Positions 14,020 through 64,000 of a stretch of 64,000 nucleotides of DNA are shown piece by piece. The notes under the pieces were generated by a model. The model did no database searches, was not told where the DNA came from, and worked only from the letters and a program-made list of their open reading frames with translations. Origin of the DNA: Eutrigla gurnardus (taxonomy: Eukaryota > Chordata > Actinopteri > Perciformes > Triglidae); the NCBI GenBank assembly GCA_963514095.1, contig OY741279.1, forward strand, positions 4,715,017 to 4,779,016, given 5' to 3'. A program made the translations under genes and the position numbers. Every line of letters starts with the position of its first letter. Position 1 is the first letter of the stretch.

Positions 14020-14225
14020 ATACACTGTTGCCCATAATATTTTGTTTTCAGACACAATCCTCCTGTTTATTCCCATTTAAATGTAGTCACTTTTGATCAG
14101 GTGCAATGATTACATGATGTGTCATAATCACCCAGGTGAAATTAATTCATGCATAGCATTTGTTTGGCTTTTATAAAAGACAAGACATTTGCAAATTATT
14201 CCAACTTTATGGGCGACCCTGTATA
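14020..14225 (+). mobile_element. Tc1/mariner-like MITE
   Basis: The left end, TACACTGTTGCCCATAAT, and the right end, ATGGGCGACCCTGTATA, form imperfect terminal inverted repeats flanked by TA, the target used by Tc1/mariner elements. The element is about 200 bases and non-coding. An inverted partial copy lies at 11958-12081. Confidence 0.65.
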
Positions 14226-15427
14226 TCTTTAAAGGCTGTGTGTGTTTTTTTCTCAAACTCCAAACCAGAAATCTCCACTTACATCCACCAAGCTTTGCCG
14301 TTTCTTTCCTATCTGTATTCTGGGGGTTTTCACAGAGAGGTTTCTTCATATATCATCAACAGTCGGGTTATTCAAGAGGTATCCAAAAAATCCCTCTATA
14401 AAATCCTTTCACTTTAATATGTTCACAAGATGAAACAAGAAGTTTAACCTGGTTTTTATCTGCTCCGGACCTTTCTGCAAAATGAGCATTTATATGATAA
14501 GATAATGTCTCATTTGTATATTAAAACATACAATTTCAGAAAAAGTCATGGAAGATCTGGAGGTTTCATGGAGTAATGTGGTACACAAGGCAGGTTTTTT
14601 ATACACTTATGTTGGAAAAAACACCTTTATTAGCATACGCTAACAAGAATCTATGTGTTCATTGAAGAAAATCATAATTTAGTGCGTAATTCCTCTTTTA
14701 AGAGGAGATCTCATTAACCAATTGTCATTAATTATAGGAAGTAATGATGTAGAACAAGCAGCTCTTGTGAGTTGGATGGTTTGAATGGTAGAAAATGTTT
14801 AATTGTATTTGCTGGAGTTTTTCTCTGATTCTACTGTGTGTGCCGTTTTTTTTTAAAAACGCAATCTTTACAAGTTTACTCATCTTATTAAGCAGACTAT
14901 AAATCTTTACGACCCAGGCTCCCGTATAAAACAACGTGTTGCCGCTTCCCTGAACGTATAGTCCTGATGTTTATTTAAACAACAGTCGCTCACAAACATG
15001 AGTCATTGGTTGTTTTTGTTTCTATTTCAAAATTAGCTCAGGGAGTGTTTTTTCTCTCTCTTTCTTCATGTAAAGTCCCAAGCTCGTTGTTTGTTGCTAA
15101 TTGAGTTAAATGCTGAATAATTTCACAATGAGCTCTGGGAGTGTTTACAGTCTGTTTGTCTCGGAGATGTATGCATGCCATTCCCTTTCGCTACACAATC
15201 TGAACATTAAAACCTTTTTTTACCCTGGTTTAAACAACCTGTTTTTTTTATTTTTTGTCTTATTTTCCTCAGTCGAGCTTATTTTTTGACATTTTCCTTT
15301 TCAGACCAAAACATTTCAGACTTAACAGTTGGATTTAACAAGCTGTTATTTGCATGCTGTGTGCACACGAGGTGATAAGGCAGTGAATGAATGACAGAGT
15401 GCATCCGTTCCTTCTACGCTACATAAA

Positions 15428-15458
<31 letters not shown>

Positions 15459-16090
15459 AACAGGCAGGCAACAGCTGAGAGCTCGCCATATGATCACATC
15501 AATCCGGTCCGATCACGAAACCGCTGAGCCGAATTCACCCGTCATTAAACGTCTTTATGCATCAGATGCTGCCGTCGTCGTGTTTTTATCCAAAGCGAAG
15601 GCTTGTGTTTGACGGTTGATGTCTTTGTTGTTGTGCTCCCGTCTCATCGCTTCTGGCTTCTGCTTTCACTTTCTCTGTGCCTCACCACACCACAAAGATC
15701 CTCCCGGCTTCCTCTAGTTTTAAGTCGTGACGGTGATAAAAGCTTCGAGGTGATGTTAGCGGACCCCACGTGGTCCGTAAGACATGTTTTTACCACTCCC
15801 CGAGTGTCTGCCCCGACCATCGCCTTCTGTTCAGAAATGGACAAAACTGCTGATCGTAACTTCTTCTGTGTGATTACACGAAACTAAAGCTATAAAAAAG
15901 GTTATAAGGCGTTTCGGGCTGAACCAGCTCTTTATGGACCTCATTAAACGCTTTATTTGTAAGGAACTTGAAACTACTGTATAGATGTTTGTCGCTCTGT
16001 CGGTTGGGAACACTGCGAGCACGCTGGTGAAACCAGGAGTTTTGACTAATTGTCCGTCTCTTACCTTCAGGCCTTGTGGAGAAGCATGTG

Positions 16091-21592
<5,502 letters not shown>

Positions 21593-22770
21593 ACGGTAGA
21601 AAGGGGGGGATTAATCATAACATAGGGGGCGCTGAAGGACTGAATACCCCTGTCTTTTCTTCTGGGGAGGGTCACAATCAGAGAGGGGGGGGGGGGATGA
21701 TGGACTGATGAAGCAAACACATTATGAAGCACAGTTCCCTTTAGTCGACTGCAGATACAAGGAGGTAGAGGAGCATCATCGGCTTCCATCACACTGGAGG
21801 TTACATGGAGGCTCGTGTGCGTCCCCCCCCCTCCCTCCTCCCCCCCCCCCCCTCGCCTGCCAGGAATGCTGGACACCAGGCTGAACCGGGCTTCTGTCAG
21901 GACCACGTTCCCCTCTCTAAAACATCTCAGCACAGCAATCATGTTTGTTCATTTGTAAGCCTCGGTGGCTCAGGAATGGTCCGGTGCTGCGATGGGGGGG
22001 GGGGGGGGGGCATGGTGTTCAACCAGCCGGGGTGAAGGAGCAGCTAATGGAGGGCATCATCTCGTTTCCTCCTCATTTATTTTTTGTCTCAGAATGTGTG
22101 TGATGGGTTTTTTTTTTTTTTTTTTCTTAAGGAGGCAATTAAACCAAACAAGCAGCTTCAGAGGAAGCCGGGCTCTCGTTTGCCCGTCCGACTGAAACGT
22201 TTTCATCTCAAGCGACGCTCTACGCACACTTAAAAATACTGTCAGTGAAAAACACATTCATCTCAGCCACAGCCTCGTCGGAGAGACGCTCCTGAGTCCC
22301 GTCGTCATGTCTTTGATTGGTTTTCCACCTCAGCTGTTCCCTGTGACTCGCCTTATGACTTGCAGCTAGAGCTCTCGGCAGTCGGTCTCACCACACAACT
22401 AGAACAGCTGGAGTGTAATCACTGGGAAAGAAGTAGAGCTGCAACTCATGATTATTTTATCAATCAAGTGTCACAAATTAGTGAAATTGCCCTTTTTAAT
22501 ATTATTTCCCACAAGCCCGATACGACTGAGACTAGACCACGCAATGTAAAGGAACGGTGTGTGTCATTTAGGGGGCTCTATGATATGAATAAGTACGTTT
22601 TCTTTGGTTTTATTTTTACCTATAAATAGGAATCATGTTTCACCTTAGAATGAGCTCTTTATATCTGGCCGCCATGTTTCTACGGTAGCCCAGAATGGAC
22701 AAACCCGGAGGGGAAAGTTTCCGTTGGTTGCAATCTGCAACCTCGCCCAATTATTAAAAATAAATGAATC
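21593..22770 (+). other. bahd1: Probable bahd1 3' UTR
   Basis: Non-coding sequence after the stop. An AATAAA occurs at 22759-22764, inside a dispersed repeat, and others follow at about 24513 and 25092. The true cleavage site cannot be fixed from sequence alone. Confidence 0.35.
22548..22768 (+). mobile_element. MITE-like teleost dispersed repeat, copy 1
   Basis: It starts with AAGGAACGGTGTGTGTCATTTAG. It contains GCCGCCATGTTTCTACGGTA and CCCAGAATGGACAAACC, and ends with GTTGGTTGCAATCTGCAACC. This block order is one I recognise from a common fish non-autonomous repeat. A second copy lies near 28.75 kb. Confidence 0.5.
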
Positions 22771-23055
22771 AAAGTGATAATATATTCGTAGACTTTAGAA
22801 GACGGTTAGAAAACGGCGTTCCTCTCGCGTCTCATCCTGAAGTGTAATTTCTCCTAAATGTTTCGGTTATTTCCTCCCCCTCCTCCGGCCGTTCTCCTCC
22901 CCCCTCCTCCCCCCTGAAGACAAACCAAAGGATGTCACACAAGCCAGAGTCCCCGTCTCCTCCTCGTCAGCACTTCTGCCCTCGCTCCCTTTATTGTATT
23001 GCACTAATCCATTCCTTAATTACAACAAACTTTGTGTTTTTGTTTTGTTGCAGCT

Positions 23056-23104
<49 letters not shown>

Positions 23105-26100
23105 AACAGTGAGGATGTCATGACTGCTTTTTGTCATATATGTATATTTCTATTCTTTCACCTGTAGAGGAGTCAGCCAGTGTGATCGCCATGGTAACCG
23201 ATGCACCATGTTAGACGTGTATTTGGATTGGATGGGGGGGGTTCATTCAGTACTTAAGGTGGATTTCAGACCCCCTCATTGCCTTTTGCCCTGCGAGTGT
23301 TTTACTGTCGCTCTGAAAACGAGTAGTGTGTACTTTGTGTTTTTTGTTAAACGTAAAGAGTACCCGATTGCTTTCCTTCACTGCAAACGTTCTTCAACAC
23401 TGGATGGAAGTTTCCAACACTCTAAAGCCATCGCTTTTATTCTCTATTTGAGCAGCGTGACTCCTTAAAAGCCCCAAAACAAAAATCTAAAATCCTGACG
23501 ATTGGGTAGTTTTTTATTTCCACCAACGCCCAGATTCTTCAAAGAGGTAATATATATATATATATTATATATATTCTCCTACTTTACAATTTCTCCTTAT
23601 CAAGAATATTTTATTATGTCGATTTCCTACGATGGCATATGCAATATATTTTTAGACTATTTTTGGAAAAAATTTACCTAACAAATCAAGAAAATAATAT
23701 GCGTTTTTTTTTATTTTTTGTTTTCAAAATGAGTTTGAAATCATCACAGCGTTAATTGAGATTTGACCAAATGAAAGAAAGGAGACTGAAGGGACTCGGG
23801 GTTGTAGATAATGAAGTAAAATGAAGTGTACATATCTGAATCCAGGAAGCACCGGGCACTCTTTCAACAAGCAGCCAATGCACAGTGTAGTATTTTTGCA
23901 AGATCTGTAATAATTATATTTAAAGTAAGAAAGAAAAAAAAATATTTAAATGGATTAAACAATACGATATATTAAGATTTCAATTTAACTTATTTGGAAA
24001 TACTGTGTCTAATTGATTAACCTGTTTTCTTTGCCGGGATAGAAACGATTTGCTGTTTTATTTGTAACTTATACGTTCTAGAAATGAAATGGTTAAAGTG
24101 GCGGTTGTTGACAGAGATGTAAAGTGTTGTTTAGTTTCTATCGGTTAGTTGTGGGGGGGGGGGGGGGGCGGACGGGAGAGCAGGAGTGGAATCAGATTTG
24201 AGATTAAGACTTGACCTGACTGACCTTTGAGTGTGACCTTTGGGAGAAAGCAGTGGCAACATGGTCACCTGAGCTATTATTGATTTGTCCTCTTAGAGGA
24301 GAGACAGGCGCTACACCTGATCTCAGACAAGCTTTCCTTCTCCATATACTATCATAGAGGGTCTGTGTCAGGAATTAGGGGACTGTATGAACATTACTAG
24401 GGAGGATTGGGTGAGAAAATGTACATGTTTTTGTATAACTGATAACAGCTAACGTCAATAGAGGCTGCATTAACTTGATAAAGATGCATTCGAGCTCCAA
24501 AAAGTAAAAAAAATAAATAAGGTGCACTAAAACAATATCATGATGAAATCTTGTAAAATGTACTTTTTGGTGAGAAATGTAAATAAATACAGTTGTTTGG
24601 AGAAGAAATACAAAAATATACATATTAGATATATATTAGAGAGAGAATTATGACCCCTTTAACCTTCTGACTCTGAGCAGCATCATTTAAACTGCTAATG
24701 CCCCCTAAATATGACTATTTTAAATAAAAGTACAAACATTTATTTCCCAATTTCAATTGTATAAAACAAAGTAAAACAATAACATTTAGAATGTTTGACT
24801 TTTTTTTTGTCCAGTCGTTTAAATCTCTCTAGATTCATTTTATTTAATCAATAGATAATAAGAGAGATTGGCTAGATTTTCCCTATTTTGTACATAAATG
24901 TGTTATTTTGAGGTATTAAGGTCAAGGCATTGCAACTTTTTTGTAAGTTAGAGCGAAGGTCCACAGAAAATATTTATTGCTGTCAAGGAGCTTGTTTTTT
25001 TGTTAATTAAAATACATTTAGCTCCCCTCCGCTCCCTAATCATGTTCACACAGTCCCTTATTTAAAACGAGGAAAATCAAGGTATTAGTCTAATAAAGGT
25101 TGAATTGAAGCTTCTCCCACCATCCAGAACAGCCGGTCCCCGTTGCCTTTCTCCCAGATGTGCATTGACAGTGTTTGTCCTCTAGAGGGCAGGAATCCTG
25201 TGTCCCAGCTCCCCTCCTCCTCCTCCTCCTCCTCCTCCTCCTCCTCCTCGTTTCCTTGCATCCTTTTACGTTTCGGCTACGGAGCGATGCGGGAGCTTCC
25301 CCGGAAACGGAAGACGAATAAATAAAAGCGTAGTGAAGGAAGTAGCCGTCGCTCGTCCTCCCAAGTGCCTGCGAGCCCTGCGGAGAAAAACAACAGCATG
25401 GACTAGATTGTAATGTTGTTGTTATTATTATTATTATTTATGTGACTTAATTTTCCCTCGCAGCTTTGCACGGGGCACAGTTGCGTCCTTTCGTTGCCAT
25501 GACAACAAGGCAGGGCCAAGCACTCGGGAGGAGTCGGTTTTCTGTACTCTAGGGTGGCGGGTGAGGGGAGGGGGCGGGGTCAAACACTGAGTGACCTTTT
25601 ACTGATGCCACACAGGAAGTATGTTCACTCCGTGAGTAAAAAAGGAAAGGACCCGACCGACCAATGAGATTCTGCTTTCCGTGTGGTCTGTATTGATGCT
25701 TATTGTCGACATATATTTTGATATATTTGGAAGATACGGGGGGGATATACGGTAAAATGTCTAGATATTTTTGGAGTATAGAAGCAATGTGTGTATCAGA
25801 TTATTGTCACTTTGTCATGCTCTCTGAAAATCTCTTGGATTTTTTTTTTTAAGAATTATATAACATCCCTACTGATTTAATGTTCCATTGAAAGAATATT
25901 TATAAATTTTAAGTCCTTTGTGAAAATTGCGTGTGTCTCTTTTATTCATCACATTTTAAATTTTCCGACTCTTCTGTGTGACGTCGTCGAAGCTGTTCCC
26001 TCTGCGTGTGATGAACAGGAAGTTCCTTCAGCTGCTGCGCTGCACATTCTCCACAGGGGGGCAGTAGTGAGGCGGGTCGGGGTCACGCCGTCTTTGACCT

Positions 26101-26734
26101 TTTCATTTAACGGCGTTCAGTTCATCAGCATATGTTGGATTGAATACAGCGGGAGACGAGTTCCCACCTCCTTCCGTCTCCTTCTTCCCATTAGTTTACA
26201 ATACAAACACATATAAAGGGTGTTTTCATTTCTACATTCACACTTGAATACTTAGAAATAACAGGAGAGAAGACTAAAGACATGTTCAGAGAAGGGAATG
26301 AATATAAGGATGCATGCTTTTAGGAAACACCAGGAAAAAGTTGTGTGTGTGTGTTGTGATGGAGGACCTCCGCTGTGTCCAGAAAGCTTTTGATAGATCA
26401 GCACAGAGAAGCATCTGCTGGAGAAAGAATCAATCCAGCGAATGCCAAATAGACAGAAAGCCAGCTTTACACCGGGGGGGGGGGGGCACACACACAATCG
26501 CCTAACTAGCTTTTCATCTGCTCCCGTTGTCTTCCTCTCTTGGTCTAATTACCACGTCCGGCTTATTGTCCTCTTGATGACTGTAATTAATCAAGTTCTG
26601 CTCCCTAATCTCAGAAACTCATCATCCTTACGGTGCACCAGGGCCGGCCTGATGTCAGCTGTTTTATCTGGGAGGGGGGGGGGGGTGTAATAGTCGGCAA
26701 CTTTCGTGCAAGAAAATTGCGTTGGGCCACCCTG

Positions 26735-26812
<78 letters not shown>

Positions 26813-27124
26813 CACACAGGTCAGTCTTTCCACTCATCCTTCAGTAGCTGTTCATCTTTCAGGAAAGTTATTTTGGATCCTTCCATGTGAAGATGAGGCC
26901 TCCCCCCCCCCGTCCTCCGACTCCCTCATAGTCCTGTCCTCCCCTGAGCTTCAGATGGCTTACCAGGCCCTTAATCTGTCCTCTGAGTGACATCACCCCT
27001 CTCCCCACGGGACAGCAGGGGGAGGGAGGAGGAGAAGGAGGGAGGAAAGCGAGAGGCGGTGGCCACTGTTAGGGAAGGTGAAGCGTAAGAGACTTAGCAG
27101 GATCTCACTCCGACACACTCCGGC
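22770..27124. other. Intergenic stretch between bahd1 and the eml1-like gene
   Basis: No gene recognised. It contains (TG)n at 23059-23101, a G16 run at 24153-24168, (CTC)n at 25210-25249, (TG)n at 26736-26810 and AT-rich unique sequence. The last few hundred bases before 27125 are probably the promoter and 5' UTR of the eml1-like first exon. Confidence 0.5.
26736..26810 (+). repeat. (TG)n microsatellite
   Basis: About 37 TG units. Confidence 0.98.
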
Positions 27125-34476
<7,352 letters not shown>

Positions 34477-34524
34477 GGTCACAGAGGTCATCAGGTTTAC
34501 TGAACCCAAAACCAATCAACCACA

Positions 34525-34530
34525 AATAAA
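34525..34530 (+). terminator. Poly(A) signal, proximal, eml1-like gene
   Basis: AATAAA 49 bases after the stop codon. Confidence 0.45.
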
Positions 34531-34920
34531 GACTTCCTTCAAATGTCCAAAAAACAACCAGAAACCGATTTTAAAATGAGTTGCACAGCTTCAATTTCAG
34601 GGATTTTCTTCTGTAGTGCATCTTTGTTGCTTTGATTTCAAAAGTTTCGGATGTCAATACGGTGTTTTTATTATTTTATTTTATTTATTTTATTATTATT
34701 TATTTCCAGGATAGCGCAGCCTGAGATCCAAGTTTTAGCCTGGTCCGATAGCTTTACCACAGTAGTCATAGACCCGTCCCTCACATTGCTATAGTCCCGT
34801 GTGTGTGTTTGTAACGTTCCCTCCGTTCCTAATGTGGCGTCTGATGATGTCATCGAGTCTCTCTCGTGTGCCGTGATGTTTCTAGTTCGTAGTCTGAAAA
34901 ACACGGAAGCGTTCTCGATC

Positions 34921-34926
34921 AATAAA
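34921..34926 (+). terminator. Poly(A) signal, distal, eml1-like gene
   Basis: AATAAA followed within about 40 bases by a GT-rich element (CCTTGTGTTATT), the usual layout of a cleavage site. Confidence 0.55.
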
Positions 34927-34929
34927 AAG

Positions 34930-36025
34930 CTCTGATCACGACTGGGACGACTCTTCCTTGTGTTATTTATCTGCCACTAAGGTAAGCTCATTAACTTCCT
35001 AATGAACTACGACTACAGGACGAGTGTTTTAGGGATCTCACGGTGTCACCGTGGCGACCAATCAGATCTCAGAAGAGTGCGGGCATCTTGATCAGGTTGT
35101 TGAAGGAGATGGTGTTTTTTAAAAAGTGACTGATAAAGTTGCTGTGAAATGAAGACGTATGGAAAATGCTATTTTTATATTATAGTTGTAATTGTAATTG
35201 TAAATTATACATTATAGCAGGTTCCCGTATTGTACATACACATACATCCTGACAAATAGAAACCTTGACCTTTGACCTTGACCCTAACCTTTCATAAACT
35301 TCTGTGGGGCATGTTGCCTCAAGCTCAGCGCCCTCCTGTGGCAGTAAAAGGCCAATGCACCCAAACAGTATGTGTAATATTATAAGGTATTAAAGCAGAC
35401 TTCCTTTATAACACATGCGGACCACAGTGGAAATGCTCTTTGGACGTTAGGAGGCCCTCTGCTGGTGAGAAGCCCACACTGCTACAGGCTTCTGATTTCA
35501 ATGCTTGAGATGCATTAACATAAAATGGTGCAGTGGGATACTTAACAGCTGCATTTATTAGTCAAAAACTATATTTAATGATGTAAAATATCTATTCTAT
35601 TCTCGATCCATGAAGAAAACTCAGTGATGTGGCGTTGCCTGTAGTGTGTCTACAAGTATGATGTAATTCAATGTCTGCAGGATATTTAGGTGAAACTTTT
35701 AGGTTATTTTAAATGTGACAAAAAATAATAGAAATATGCAAAAAAAAAAAGGAATCACCTGGATTCTGAAAACAGTGAAAGAATAGAGGACGGAGGCTAA
35801 AGAGAGAGAGAATAGTCCTGTGGAAAGAGAATGTAAAATACAATTTGTAAGTTCATGTGTTTTTCTTATAAAGGAGAATAAAAAAATCAATATTTAACAA
35901 TATCTGTTTCCAGAAATCATCAGACTGTCATTCATAAAACTGTTGAGTTTCATGTAGGAACTATTTTCTTTCAAACAGAGATACCATCGATTATGTGGTG
36001 AAATGTGGCTTCAAGTCTTCATGCA

Positions 36026-36119
<94 letters not shown>

Positions 36120-36230
36120 ATACAATAATACTGTATAATAATATTTCTGTAGGGTCTTAAAGGCTTAAAGTATTTGTGGAAACCTCTGTATCTTTTAATC
36201 ATATCACAAATGTTCATTCTAAGACTAATT
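34930..36230. other. Intergenic stretch between the eml1-like gene and evl
   Basis: AT-rich, with a (CA)46 array at 36027-36118. I looked here for HELP and WD-repeat exons and saw none. Confidence 0.6.
36027..36118 (+). repeat. (CA)n microsatellite
   Basis: About 46 CA units. Confidence 0.98.
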
Positions 36231-36239
36231 CTAAGACAC

Positions 36240-36811
36240 GGTGCGTTTGTTTTTGATACCTGCACGACCAGACCGAGGGCGCCACCGTGCAGCAAAACCA
36301 CCTCTCTCTCTCTCTCTCTCCCCCTCTCTCTCCCCCCTCCCTCCCAGTGGTAGAAGGGAGGAAAAAGATGGCCCCTCAGAAGCCGCTGTCAGCCACTCCG
36401 CCCGGCTCCTCGTCCCGCGGACAGCGGCGTGCTTCCCTCTGAGATGGCGTCGACCGAGCCGCCAGCCGCCTGACGCGACACCGGACAACGTTTACATTTT
36501 TTATTTTCTATTTTTTAAAAGACAGACCTTGAAAACTGTGACCGTTCGTGTAGCAACACACACGCACACACACACGCACACACACACACACACACACCCC
36601 TGTCGCCGCAACATCTGCACATCCAAAGCCCGGCTGCAGGCGTCACGTCGGCTGATTTTTTTCACTGAAGCACCCAAAGGTGCTGCTGGACACCCTTTTT
36701 ACTGGAGACCCCAAACTCAAGGACAAAGCACTGAACACACAGAAGACCTCATTCATCTCATCCACGCAGGACGAGGAGGAGGAGGAGGAAGAGGAGGAGG
36801 AGAGGGGGAAG

Positions 36812-36816
<5 letters not shown>
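36240..36816 (+). promoter_or_regulatory. evl: evl promoter region and first exon (5' UTR)
   Basis: CpG-containing GC-rich sequence, CT repeats at 36300-36340, a (CA)n stretch at 36557-36597, and a purine-rich run just before the ATG at 36812. The transcription start cannot be fixed by eye. A nine-codon upstream frame (36444-36473, starting MASTEPP) would lie in the UTR if transcription starts upstream of it. Confidence 0.5.

Positions 36817-64000
<27,184 letters not shown>

Larger units (their letters stand above)
11450..16070. other. Non-coding stretch upstream of bahd1 coding exon 1
   Basis: No coding exon was recognised. It contains (TG)n at 11556 and 12889, (TTG)n at 12423-12456, Tc1/mariner-like MITE copies near 12.0 and 14.1 kb and a short (CA)n at 15427. 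It is probably the first bahd1 intron if the promoter is near 11 kb. Confidence 0.5.

Noticed and set aside
16076..16090. Upstream in-frame GTG as the bahd1 start
   Set aside because: The ATG at 16091 gives MTHARQK, matching the family start; vertebrate genes rarely start at GTG.

Overview
The window looks like a vertebrate, most probably teleost fish, chromosome. Genes are split into exons with GT-AG introns, some only about 100 bases long. (TG)n/(CA)n microsatellites are very dense, and several short dispersed repeats resemble ones common in ray-finned fish. All three protein genes I can support lie on the + strand: bahd1, an eml1-like gene, and the 5' part of evl.

Layout: bases 1-16 kb hold no recognisable protein gene. 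Two GC-rich stretches there (about 1.4-2.05 kb and 10.55-11.45 kb) have splice-donor-like ends and could be alternative promoters or 5' UTR exons of bahd1. Bases 16,091-21,592 encode a complete BAHD1 of 881 residues in six coding exons. An intergenic stretch of 21.6-27.1 kb follows. Bases 27,125-34,476 hold an EML1-like gene with two candidate first exons, the conserved coiled-coil exon, basic/Ser-rich linker exons and a terminal exon with stop and poly(A) signals. No HELP or WD-repeat exons were found. Bases 36.2-64 kb are the 5' part of evl: a canonical first exon that supplies only ATGAG, an in-frame alternative first exon at 47.26 kb, and the two exons that encode the EVH1 domain. The rest of evl lies beyond the right edge.

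The first evl intron carries a G-rich minisatellite of about 2.66 kb (38.88-41.54 kb) with higher-order structure. Each unit contains a GTGAGT splice-donor-like motif. Long (TG)n arrays sit directly beside several splice sites in bahd1 and the eml1-like gene.

The genes are not an operon. BAHD1 is a heterochromatin protein of the nucleus; EML1 and EVL act on microtubules and actin. EML1 next to EVL on the same strand matches the order I know from human chromosome 14. All exon calls were made by eye from splice motifs, reading phase and remembered family sequences; no alignment was run.
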